NCBI GenBank assembly: GCA_913041325.1
Contig: CAJWHU010000004.1
Span: forward strand, 1 to 29,904
DNA: 29,904 nt
Direction: 5' to 3'
Source: an uncultured Fidelibacterota bacterium
GTDB taxonomy: Bacteria; Marinisomatota; Marinisomatia; Marinisomatales; UBA1611
This document shows, one piece after another, positions 7,268-16,600 of this stretch; the first letter of the stretch is position 1, and each line of letters begins with the position of its first letter. The position numbers and the translations under genes were made by a program. The notes beneath the pieces are model-generated. The model had not been told where the DNA came from. It did no database searches and saw nothing but the letters and a program-made list of their open reading frames with translations.

Positions 7268-9667
7268 TTGAATGGAAAAAATCTTCCAAATATTAGTATG
7301 ATCATTTATTATGTATTGATTTTGCTCCATTTTTTTGGATGCAGTGGAAATTATGATTTAATCACAGTTAAATCACCTGATAGTCAGATCGAAATAATTC
7401 TCAAAAATAATTTAGAGGAAACGAAATACAGCGTTAATTACAGAGGTCGCAAGATTATAGCGGACTCAAAGCTAGGGCTGATATTTAGAGAGGGTTTACA
7501 TTTTCCAATGGAGCACAGTATATCCAGACAGATTTATAGGGAAGAGAGAGAAAAATGGGAAATGCCGTGGGGAGAGTCAAAAAATATTGAAAGCAACTTT
7601 AATGAAAGTACAGTGGTGTTTAAGGATGTTAATGGTTTTGAGAATGGCAGCATCACATTTCGCGCATTCAACGATGGAATAGCGTTTAGATATCATCTCA
7701 AGAATAGGAAGAATATTATTGACAGCCTGGTTCTGATAAATGAGATTACAGAATTTAAGTTGGTTGAGGATGCAGAGGCTTGGTGGACACCTGCTTACAC
7801 AAAAAATAGGTATGAGCACCTTTATGAAAACACTAAAGTCTCCGCTATGGATACTTCACATACTCCTTTAACTATAAGATATAAAAATGGTATGCATCTG
7901 AGTTTACATGAGGCCTCATTGGTTGATTACTCAAGCATGCAACTTTATAGCAACAAGACTACTTTAGTGTGTGATTTAGCTCCTTGGAGGAACGGAGATA
8001 AGGTAAGAGCGGAATTACCCCTTGAAACTCCGTGGAGAACGATAGTAATTGTGGAGGAGGCAAAGGATTTAATAAGTTCAAACTTAATTTTAAATTGTAA
8101 TGAACCTAGTGTGCTAGAAGATGTATCCTGGATAAAGCCATCGAAATATATTGGGATATGGTGGGGAATGATTATAGGTAAGTGGACATGGGGAGAGGGT
8201 CTGAGGCATGGCGCTACTAACGATCGTGCGAAGAAGTACATTGATTTTGCATCTGAAAATAATTTTGACGAGGTCCTAATCGAAGGATGGGCCTCTGGGT
8301 GGGAGAGTCTATTTCCAAAAGACTCAGTTATCGTGAGTTTTACTCAATCCACTCCTGATTTTGATCTTGCTATGATTCAAGAGTATGCACAGTCAAAAAA
8401 TATCTCCCTTAAGGCCTATCACGAGACCATGGCCAACACTAAAAACTATCTAAGCCAGATAGATTCCGCATTTAGTCTTTTAAATAAATTAGGAATCAAA
8501 AATGTGAAAATAGGACATGTAGGATCCATGCTTGATAAAAAAGAGTATCACTACGGACAGTATGGTGTGAATTACTACAGAACCGTCTTAAAAAAAGCCC
8601 TTAAGCATAAATTAGGAGTAAACTTTCATGAACCCATAAAGGATACGGGTGAGAGAAGAACCTATCCAAATATGCTCACGCGCGAGGGTGCAAGAGGTAA
8701 CGAGTTCAATGCCTGGCAAAATGGTAATCCGCCAAGCCATACGCTTATTTTACCTTTCACAAGGTTATTGAGTTCACCAATGGACTTTACGCCTGGGATC
8801 TTTGATCTGCTATATGAAAATATCGACACCGATAATTCAGAGGAGTTTATTACAGAGTTTACATTTGTAGATAGCGGTAATGGATATGAAAACGTTAGGT
8901 ATAAAGGGAGCGAGTCACTTTGGTTTGAGAAAGATATGAAATTAGTTAAAGCAGGAGATGATAAAAATAGAGTAAATATCTGGCGCCTAGATGAGCCTCT
9001 TCAGTACGGTGATTGGGAGTGGGGGATAGTCGCGGACAATCCCAGCATAAATAAGTTTAACATTTGGATCCTCGAAACATTGCCTGATTCAGAAAACAGG
9101 CGATTGATAGTTGATAAAAATGGACAAACTACCGGAGTTAGTACAATTGTGGCACCTAATTATAACCTACATGGTTCTAATAAGCCATCAATAATGGGTT
9201 ATCCTCCACTAAAGCCGCAGAGGGTGAATACAACACTATCTAAACAATTAGGACTGTATGTAATTATCCATAGTCCCCTTCAGATGGCCTCAGACTTTAT
9301 TGAAAACTATGATGGAAACCCTGCATTTCAATTCATAAGGGATGTTCCCGTCACTTGGGACACAACAGTTGTGATAAACGGAGAGGTCGAGGAATTTCTT
9401 ACCATTGCAAGAAAAGATAGAAATAGTTTTGATTGGTATTTAGGCGCAATAACAGATGAGGAGCCAAGGTCATTTGAAATTAGCCTCGGCTTTCTTGGTG
9501 ACGGAAGCTACAGAGCATCGATTTACGCGGACAGCGATAGCACGGATTGGATTTTTAACCCCAGTGCATATACCATTACTGAAAAATTTGTGTCCAAAGA
9601 TACAGTGATCAATATTAGTCTTGCCAGTGGCGGTGGGCAGGCAATTAGGTTCAAACATATTCCATGA
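7268..9667 (+). CDS. Glycoside hydrolase family 97 (alpha-glucosidase/alpha-galactosidase type), lipoprotein
   Basis: The product has 799 residues from a TTG at 7268; an ATG at 7298 would give a 15-residue signal ending at the same lipobox HFFGC, so either start yields a lipoprotein. The N-terminal beta-sandwich (VKSPDSQIEI...) and the TIM barrel with WGMIIGKWTWGEGLRHGAT match GH97, for example SusB. Candidate acidic catalytic or calcium residues are E455 (NFHEP), E473 (TREGAR) and E479 (RGNEFNAW). At the place where retaining members have an Asp nucleophile this one reads VKIGHVG (G416), so it is probably an inverting alpha-glucosidase. The SPLQMASDFIENY stretch and C-terminal domain are present. 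Residues about 520-648 are an extra domain. The amidase lipoprotein gene follows after 42 bases. Confidence 0.88.
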   Translation: MNGKNLPNISMIIYYVLILLHFFGCSGNYDLITVKSPDSQIEIILKNNLEETKYSVNYRGRKIIADSKLGLIFREGLHFPMEHSISRQIYREEREKWEMPWGESKNIESNFNESTVVFKDVNGFENGSITFRAFNDGIAFRYHLKNRKNIIDSLVLINEITEFKLVEDAEAWWTPAYTKNRYEHLYENTKVSAMDTSHTPLTIRYKNGMHLSLHEASLVDYSSMQLYSNKTTLVCDLAPWRNGDKVRAELPLETPWRTIVIVEEAKDLISSNLILNCNEPSVLEDVSWIKPSKYIGIWWGMIIGKWTWGEGLRHGATNDRAKKYIDFASENNFDEVLIEGWASGWESLFPKDSVIVSFTQSTPDFDLAMIQEYAQSKNISLKAYHETMANTKNYLSQIDSAFSLLNKLGIKNVKIGHVGSMLDKKEYHYGQYGVNYYRTVLKKALKHKLGVNFHEPIKDTGERRTYPNMLTREGARGNEFNAWQNGNPPSHTLILPFTRLLSSPMDFTPGIFDLLYENIDTDNSEEFITEFTFVDSGNGYENVRYKGSESLWFEKDMKLVKAGDDKNRVNIWRLDEPLQYGDWEWGIVADNPSINKFNIWILETLPDSENRRLIVDKNGQTTGVSTIVAPNYNLHGSNKPSIMGYPPLKPQRVNTTLSKQLGLYVIIHSPLQMASDFIENYDGNPAFQFIRDVPVTWDTTVVINGEVEEFLTIARKDRNSFDWYLGAITDEEPRSFEISLGFLGDGSYRASIYADSDSTDWIFNPSAYTITEKFVSKDTVINISLASGGGQAIRFKHIP

Positions 9668-9709
9668 GATCTTTTTGAGACGCAAAAACAATGAACATTA
9701 AAACCCATA

Positions 9710-11296
9710 ATGGTAAATTTATCTATGATTAAAATACATCATGTTATCGTGTCGGCCCTGATAATTATCAGTGGCTGTGAAAAATCCAACCAAATAAACC
9801 AAATGATTATTGATGAATATACCATTGACATGCTTCAAACTGGTTATAAAAGCGGTGCCTTCACTGTTACTGATGTAGTCGAAAGGTATCTAGAAATGAT
9901 AGAAGAATTAGACAGAAATGGTCCTAAGCTCAATTCTATGGTATGTATAAATCCTGATGCAATAAAAATAGCGCAGGATCTAGATAAAAAGCTTTTAGAA
10001 GACCCAGCAATAGGACCAATGTACGGTATTCCTGTTGTGTTAAAAGACAATATAGATACACGCGATAGGATGCCTACAACTGCTGGATCAAGAATTTTGA
10101 GGAACTCTTACCCAAAGCAAGACAGCTGGGTGGCGAAAAAATTAAGAGAGGCTGGTGCAGTTATAATTGGTAAAGCTAACTTAAGTGAGTGGGCTAATTA
10201 TCGTGCATCTTACTCATCCAGTGGATGGAGCGGCATAGGAGGGCAAACTAAAAATCCATATGTTCTCGACAGAAATCCATGTGGTTCAAGCTCTGGGTCA
10301 GCGGTTGCTGTGTCTGCTAATTTGTGTGCGTTGGCAATAGGTACAGAAACGTGGGGATCGATAATGTGCCCATCCAATGCTAATGGTGTCGTGGGAATAA
10401 AGCCAACGGTTGGTTTATGGAGCAGGTCTGGTATTGTTCCCATAAGCTATACCCAGGATACCGCAGGACCGATGGCTCGCACAGTCACAGATGCAGTTAA
10501 GGTGCTTGGCGCATTGACAGGGGTTGACAGCAGCGATATGAAAACAATTAATAGCAGGGGGCGATCATATTCTGATTACACTCAGTTTCTGCAAAAAGAT
10601 GGTTTAAGTGGAAAAAGAATTGGTTACTTAACAACAGAAACTGGCAAGAATTTTATGGTAGATAGCTTAACAAATCTTGCCATAAAACAATTACAGTCAG
10701 AGGGCGCCAAAATAATTAAGTTGGATAATATTGTGGCTCCAGGCGCCTCAAAATTTTGCGAAACTGTTCTGGCATACGAGTTTAAGGATGGTGTAAATAA
10801 ATATTTAAGTCAGTTAGATGAAAGTGTGCAAATCAAAAATTTAGAGGATGTAATAAGTGCCACCACAGGTGATAGTATTGAGATGAGATACTTTAACCTT
10901 AAGCGTTTAGAAAATGCGCAACAAAAATCAACGCTTGAAGATGAGGAATACAAGCAGGCGCTGGAGGCAATGCTAAGTGCATTTAGAGAAAATGGTATAG
11001 ATAAAGTTATGGATCAAAATAATTTAGATGCCATTGTGTCTCCAACTGGTAGCCCCGCTTGGAAAACTGATTTAATAAATGGTGATAATTATCATCTTTC
11101 GACATCTGTATATGCCGCCTTATCTGGCTATCCAAACATAAGCGTCCCTATGGGTTTTGTTGATGATTTACCTGTTGGGCTATCTTTCTATGGAAGAGCA
11201 TGGAGCGAGCCTGTTCTGATTGAACTTGCTTTCGCATATGAGCAAAGTACTGGGCACAGAGCAAAACCCAGTTTTCTACACAGCGACGGGATATAG
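9710..11296 (+). CDS. Amidase-signature family lipoprotein
   Basis: The 528-residue enzyme has a signal peptide with lipobox IISGC (Cys23), so it acts outside the cytoplasm. The full amidase-signature triad can be seen: Lys112 in VVLKDNIDT, the cis-Ser197 in CGSSSGSAVA, and the nucleophile Ser217 in ETWGSIMCPS, followed by GVVGIKPTVGL and DTAGPMARTV. Length matches stand-alone amidases. Extracytoplasmic members hydrolyse amides or peptide amides; it is not a GatA, since it is exported and has no GatB/C partner here. An in-frame ATG at 9725 is an equally good start, nearer to the usual signal length. It may be in one transcript with the GH97 gene. Confidence 0.9.
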   Translation: MVNLSMIKIHHVIVSALIIISGCEKSNQINQMIIDEYTIDMLQTGYKSGAFTVTDVVERYLEMIEELDRNGPKLNSMVCINPDAIKIAQDLDKKLLEDPAIGPMYGIPVVLKDNIDTRDRMPTTAGSRILRNSYPKQDSWVAKKLREAGAVIIGKANLSEWANYRASYSSSGWSGIGGQTKNPYVLDRNPCGSSSGSAVAVSANLCALAIGTETWGSIMCPSNANGVVGIKPTVGLWSRSGIVPISYTQDTAGPMARTVTDAVKVLGALTGVDSSDMKTINSRGRSYSDYTQFLQKDGLSGKRIGYLTTETGKNFMVDSLTNLAIKQLQSEGAKIIKLDNIVAPGASKFCETVLAYEFKDGVNKYLSQLDESVQIKNLEDVISATTGDSIEMRYFNLKRLENAQQKSTLEDEEYKQALEAMLSAFRENGIDKVMDQNNLDAIVSPTGSPAWKTDLINGDNYHLSTSVYAALSGYPNISVPMGFVDDLPVGLSFYGRAWSEPVLIELAFAYEQSTGHRAKPSFLHSDGI

Positions 11297-11381
11297 CTTA
11301 TACAAAAATTTTGTAATATAGTGGATAAAGTCTTTTGTCTAATTCAGCACAGGAAGAAAGGTTAAAACACCAATAAGGGCT

Positions 11382-11624
11382 ATGTTCCAACCTAAAATAC
11401 CGATGATCGTCCTCTTTTTCCTCTTGATTTTCAATGCTATTCCAATGATTTTTAGCCCTGTTGAATTCGATAAGGACTACATTGAGAATGGCATGAAGGT
11501 ACCTTCAACGCAGGAGGGAAGTGTTTATGAAGGTCTTGCTGCACACAACAAAGCGGGCCTCGGAGCAGCTTTGGCAGTTCTCGCAATTGCAAAAACGCAC
11601 TTTGTATTATTTCCTGAGCGATAA
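11382..11624 (+). CDS. Small membrane protein of unknown function
   Basis: The 80-residue product starts at an ATG preceded by AAGGGC and has one N-terminal hydrophobic segment (IPMIVLFFLLIFNAIPMIF, residues 6-24), a polar stretch with the motif TQEGSVYEGLAAHNKAG (43-59), and a second hydrophobic helix (LGAALAVLAIA). The first segment could be a signal anchor. I do not recognise the family. Gene-like composition, position in a plus-strand run and a clear end support it as real. Confidence 0.6.
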   Translation: MFQPKIPMIVLFFLLIFNAIPMIFSPVEFDKDYIENGMKVPSTQEGSVYEGLAAHNKAGLGAALAVLAIAKTHFVLFPER

Positions 11625-11707
11625 GTTCCCAAATGAAAGCAGCTCTTGGACAGAATGGGAAATATAAATGATATCAAATATTAGTTTGTAGGTATGCTTA
11701 GGATTTA

Positions 11708-12136
11708 ATGAAACGGATTTTTATTGGCTTATTAGTGTTTTGTATTACCTGCTGGACAGTAGCGGGTCTTTACTATGCAGGGAGGGAGATCATTTTCTTT
11801 AAAAATATGGATGTCACAAATGCACTAATAACGCTCATTATTTTTTGCGCGGGAAAAAATATTACCGATGTTTATTTCTACAATGCTACTAATCATGTAT
11901 CAATACTCTATGGTTTTATCATTTATGCACTGATAATTACTGGGTTTATCATATTGGGTGAAATCCTAGTTTCAATATTTTATATGTATATTGCATTTTT
12001 AGTCATAAATGCGCTTTTTCGAAAACTTGATAAACAATGGTCACACATGTTTGACAGCGAGTTTTATTTTATGATTTTCAAGGAGTATAAATTTTGGTTC
12101 AAGGAAAAATTATCTAGATATAACTTTATCAGTTAA
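11708..12136 (+). CDS. Membrane protein of unknown function
   Basis: The 142-residue protein has hydrophobic segments at about residues 3-24, 37-48 and 65-105 (probably two helices), then a basic aromatic tail (KEYKFWFKEKLSRYNF). The ATG at 11708 is preceded by AGGA with a 5-base spacing, one of the better ribosome binding sites in the window. No family recognised. It has its own spacing of 83 bases from the preceding small membrane protein. Confidence 0.55.
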   Translation: MKRIFIGLLVFCITCWTVAGLYYAGREIIFFKNMDVTNALITLIIFCAGKNITDVYFYNATNHVSILYGFIIYALIITGFIILGEILVSIFYMYIAFLVINALFRKLDKQWSHMFDSEFYFMIFKEYKFWFKEKLSRYNFIS

Positions 12137-12289
12137 TTATTTTTATAACCATAGGTTTTGATTTCGCTAGTAAACATCAATGATATTAATCGCACGGACT
12201 GGGTCTTTTATCCCGTTAATTTATTAGTCTTTAAAAAATAAAAGTAGATGCTCATTAGCAACCATACCATTTTGGGAAAAAATTAAGTT

Positions 12290-12931
12290 ATGAAAATTGA
12301 AATTACTGACTACCCTAACTCCTACCTAAAGGTCAATATGGAAGAGGGAGATTCTATAACAACAGAAAAAAGCAGTTTTATTCTTTCCAGTGGGCAATTC
12401 ACAGCTAAAAACATTCTTGAGATTGGCAGTTATAAAAACCTAATCGCTAAGATTGCAGGAAAGAGCCTATCGTATGTTGAATATATGGCAAAGCAAGATC
12501 TAGAAATGTATCTGGGACCACGTGATAATTCAGAGCTGAGACTTATTAAAATTGATCCTCAAAAACCAATACTTATAAGGGCAAATAGTCATTTTGCTAG
12601 AACATCAGGTGTGGAATTGAAGCTTCTAGATAACAAACTCACTAAACTTGTTGAGGATGGAATTTGGATGGACGTAATTGGTAAGGGCTACCTTGTCTTG
12701 AAAGGATATGGCAAGATCATTGAAAAAGCAGTTAGTCCCGTCTCGCCTTCGCTCATAGAAGTAGATGCATTAATGGCATATGAAAAAAATCTCGATTTCA
12801 AAATAATTGATGCAAAAATAAAAGATGAAGTAAGCCAGATACTAAAAAGTGGTGCAGAAGTACCTTTCAGTATTAAGGGCGATGGTAAAGTTTGGTTGCA
12901 GTCAAAGGCTAAATTTTCTCTTGATGAGTAA
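12290..12931 (+). CDS. AIM24 family protein
   Basis: The 213-residue protein matches the AIM24/TIGR00266 family of double-psi-like beta-barrel proteins. The N-terminus has LKVNMEEGDSITTEKSSFI (residues about 13-31), followed by GQFTAKNI, the middle strand IRANSHFARTSGVELK, the glycine-rich KGYLVLKGYGKII, and the end part IEVDALMAYEKNLDFKI. Family members are widespread, non-enzymatic and of unclear role; the mitochondrial homologue Aim24 shapes the inner membrane. The N-terminal half is more divergent than the C-terminal half. It is flanked by non-coding stretches of 153 and 210 bases, so it is probably transcribed alone. Confidence 0.75.
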   Translation: MKIEITDYPNSYLKVNMEEGDSITTEKSSFILSSGQFTAKNILEIGSYKNLIAKIAGKSLSYVEYMAKQDLEMYLGPRDNSELRLIKIDPQKPILIRANSHFARTSGVELKLLDNKLTKLVEDGIWMDVIGKGYLVLKGYGKIIEKAVSPVSPSLIEVDALMAYEKNLDFKIIDAKIKDEVSQILKSGAEVPFSIKGDGKVWLQSKAKFSLDE

Positions 12932-13020
12932 TTGTAGTAAAAGATATTAATTCTATTTCTTACTGTTATCCTCTATTGCCATTAAATAGGAAGTAGAGTT
13001 CATTTAGATGATTATTAAAA

Positions 13021-13049
13021 TTGATTCCCATTAAACCTCAAGCTAATAT
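13021..13049 (+). promoter_or_regulatory. Possible sigma-70-like promoter (TTGATT-17-TAATAT)
   Basis: A -35-like TTGATT at 13021-13026 and a -10-like TAATAT at 13044-13049 are separated by exactly 17 bases in the 210-base gap before the small exported protein gene. Transcription would start near 13056, giving an 85-base leader for the two-gene unit 13142-17499. This is pattern matching in AT-rich DNA. Confidence 0.3.
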
Positions 13050-13141
13050 CGATAGTTAATACTGGTATTTTATTTAATATTTAAACCGGCCATACTATGA
13101 TTCTAAACTCATCCCCCAACCTAATTTTTTAAGCATCTGAT

Positions 13142-13633
13142 TTGAATAAGGTTTATCACATTTCATCGATATTGTTTCTTCTGCCTTTTCTATATGGAGC
13201 AGTAACGGAGAGACATGGCAGCAATTTCTACGGCGAATGGGAGCTTGATACTAGGCTGACAATGGCGGAGAATAGTATAAGAAACATTGATCTTGATTTT
13301 AAAACTAATATCAAAATTACATTTGGCTTTAATGGCACTTACACTGAAGAATATTTAAATCATACAATAACTGGATCATGGTTTCCACACAATGAGAATC
13401 TAGTAGAATCTAGAACAGATTCTGATATCAAAATCAAAAAGCTAAAAGAGCACATACGACAAAAAATAAAATCTGAGAGCAATGATAAAAATAAAATGAT
13501 CAGATTGCTTCAGAGAATGCATAGGTTAAATAGAATATCAACTAAATCTTTTAAATTTAGAAATAATTACATTTATGCTTATGATAAACAACACAGTTGG
13601 ATCCTAGTCTTTACAAAAAGAGATAAGAATTGA
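13142..13633 (+). CDS. Small exported protein, lipocalin-like pattern, coupled to the RCC1/T9SS gene
   Basis: The 163-residue product starts at TTG and has a signal peptide (ISSILFLLPFLYGAVT). The mature part shows GSNFYGEWELD, then ITFGFNGTYTEEY and ITGSWF, a 'GxW' plus strand pattern seen in lipocalin-like or calycin-like bacterial domains that measure a quantity against a baseline; this is only a resemblance. A charged helix (residues about 95-125) and a last strand WILVFTKRDKN follow. Its TGA stop overlaps the TTG start of the 1289-residue gene by four bases (13630-13633), indicating translational coupling. Function unknown. Confidence 0.6.
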   Translation: MNKVYHISSILFLLPFLYGAVTERHGSNFYGEWELDTRLTMAENSIRNIDLDFKTNIKITFGFNGTYTEEYLNHTITGSWFPHNENLVESRTDSDIKIKKLKEHIRQKIKSESNDKNKMIRLLQRMHRLNRISTKSFKFRNNYIYAYDKQHSWILVFTKRDKN

Positions 13634-16600
13634 AAATTCTCAGAATTTTTACTAATCTGGGGTATCTCTTCGTTTCGTACCTACTGTTAACGCTTTTCAA
13701 TGGATGCGAACCGTCGCCAAAAATGGTTACATACGGTTCCAATGAATACTCTCAGCTTGACTTTGATGGAACCGGTTTTGATTATTCGCCGCTTGAGGGT
13801 AGTTACATAGAAGCGTGGGCTGGAAAAAACTTTAGTATAGCTCGCGTTGGTAATGAAAATCCAAATCAGGACCAGGATGGTCTAGGAACACTTTCACCTG
13901 GTTTATATTGTAAGGGTGACAATTCGATGGGGCAATGTGACTTTCCTGACACCCTATTTAGTGACGTTGCTGGTGGTAGGTTCCATAAAATGGACCTGGG
14001 ATTTAATCACGGGATTGCTACGGTATTTTCAGATACAACCGGTGTCAATACACTGGCATATTATCAGTTTGGTACTGATCTATATCTGTGGGGCGATAAT
14101 TCATATGGCCAATCCTCTTTTCCAGAGATCCCTGACACTAGTCTTATTTTTATGGTATCTGCTGGTGGGAATCATAACGTAATTCTTATCGGTGATTCTC
14201 TTAGGATGATAGATAACAATTTTGATTATTACTATAATGACGATGGTGCATATTTGGTACCTGCGAATACAAGCTTAATTGCATGGGGTGACAATTCGCA
14301 AGGGCAGTGCGATATACCAGATCGTTTTAATCCAATACCCGATAACATAAGGATTTTAGATATTGATGCTGGTGAAAACCATACAATTGTTGCTTATGAT
14401 TCGTCAGGCACAATAAAAATAGCCGCATGGGGTGATAATTCCATGGGGCAGTTAGAAGTCCCAGGGGTTAATGTTTTAAATAGCGAGACTAAACTTCTAG
14501 AAATCCACAGTGGTTATAATCACAATGTGGCTATTTTATACGATGAGAATGTCAATTACGAGGATATCCTTTTTGAAACTGAAATTTTAGATACGTTATT
14601 TGTCAGGTTGGGATCACCATATCAGCAGGTGATGCAAAACGTGCAGAAATATCATCCTGTTTCATTCTTTTTTTGGGGTGACAACAGCTTCGGTCAATGC
14701 GATGTACCAGAACTAACTGGTCTTTTTGAAGAATTTGGTATTGGTGGTAATCATAACACTCTCGCATCAGCAAAAGATTGGGTTATCGACTTTATTCCAG
14801 GCGGCTTTTATGGTCCGGGTTGGGGATATGGTGAGACATTAGGTTATCCAATACCTTCATCGCCGCGTAGAGAAATCACAAGCTGGGGTAAGAATGATTT
14901 TGGGCAGTTAGATTTTCCTGAGGAGTATTATATAGGCTTCAGTATGCAATATGGTTCCGACGGTGGTGCACCAATTTTATATCCAAATTCGCCCCCAAAG
15001 ATTACGGGAGGTGGTGATCATACAATGGTCATTGGTAGTCATATAACGAGGTCACCAATGATTGATTACAATAATCCATTCCAATTTAACGGAGAGCTTG
15101 ACGATTCTCTTTATCAAACCATAACACTTCGTAATATAGGCCCAGATACATTATTTATTGATTCTGTATTTATTGTTGATAATATTACAGACACGAGCAG
15201 TCATCCATTTTACATACAAAGTCTTCCCGATGATTTCATACTTTTTGGCGATTCCACCTCTTTTGAGATTTATTGTGTTTTTGATACCTCAGCAGAAATT
15301 AACGAATCGGCACAGCTTCATATATACTCAGAGGGATGGTGGAAAGATTCTACTCAAATCCTAATCAGCTCATACTTTGCGCCGCGGGTAGAAATTGCAG
15401 ATGTTGAATGGTTTAGAGGTCATCATAATGAGACAATAAGCAATGGTGTTAAGATTTATAATACAGGCAATGTAACAGCCTACCTGGATAGCTTTAGAGT
15501 ACCTGACTACTTTATATCTGAGCCGCTTGGAGAATATGATTATATAGAACCAGGAGACTCATTGACCATATTTTTATCAACTACCTTGCCCCATTTTCCG
15601 ATAGATACTATTGCAGCCGCATCATTTTATTTCAGCAATTTTCACTCGATAAACCGATCAAAAAATCTTCGTTCCATGAGATACTTAGTGGAAGGGGATT
15701 TTATTACGAACACCCCGTTTGGCAGAAGTGGAATTAATAGCTGTGAAAATATCAGCCCTTTAAATAATCCAGGTGCTAACATTATATTTTACATGGAGAA
15801 CATAGCAGGGTCACACTTAAATGTGTTCCACTATGATTTTGGCCACCTAAAATCGGATGAACCTGCTAACTATGCATCCAAGATTGATTCATTGAATCTC
15901 CATTTTAGTGATAATATATCTTTTGTAACCTTCCTCGCTTCTGATATGGATAATTTTTTGCAGGAAAACGGTGACCCAAGCTGGGATGAGTGTGAACCTC
16001 TCTATGAAGAATTTTCGCATCACGACAATATGATTATTATAAAAAATAGTTTCTTTGAAAACCTTTTCAGCGACAATGTCGAATCAGTGATTATCAACGG
16101 TACAAAGGTGGCGTACATTGACACATTTAATCTGGAAAATCTAACAGCATCTATTCAAGATGAGATCAACGCTTGTGGCTACAATTGTCTTCCAAACAAT
16201 GCGATCGATATCGTTGCAGATACAATCGAAATAATGATTCCTCAGTTAGCTACCGTCGTCGATTCTGTAGAAATTCAAAATATCACCGATTACAACTTAG
16301 AATTTTCTATCGAAACCAGGTCTGGCACTTCAGACGCAAAATCATTTGCGTTAAATGGCCAATGGCACAGGCTCAGTGCGCCAGTAGATGGCTTTTCCTC
16401 GCCTATTACAATTTCATTATGGTTCAAGCCGTCCGAAACTAATTGGGCTAGTGGCGATATTTTCACTACCTTTTTCGCTCCGTCCTCTGATATGGGTGGA
16501 GATGCACCCTGGCAGATAATTATTGATGATAATGTTCCATGGCTTCAAATAGGCTGGAAGGATGAAAATACGTATGCCTTAGCAAGTCCCCCATTAGTGT

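Noticed and set aside
11301..11315. Palindrome TACAAAAATTTTGTA after the amidase gene
   Set aside because: Only a 7-bp AT-rich dyad with no loop and no T-tract; likely by chance in AT-rich DNA.
16173..16442. 89-residue alternative frame in the large RCC1/LamG gene
   Set aside because: Same-strand shadow, no signal or motif, inside a continuous well-supported coding frame.
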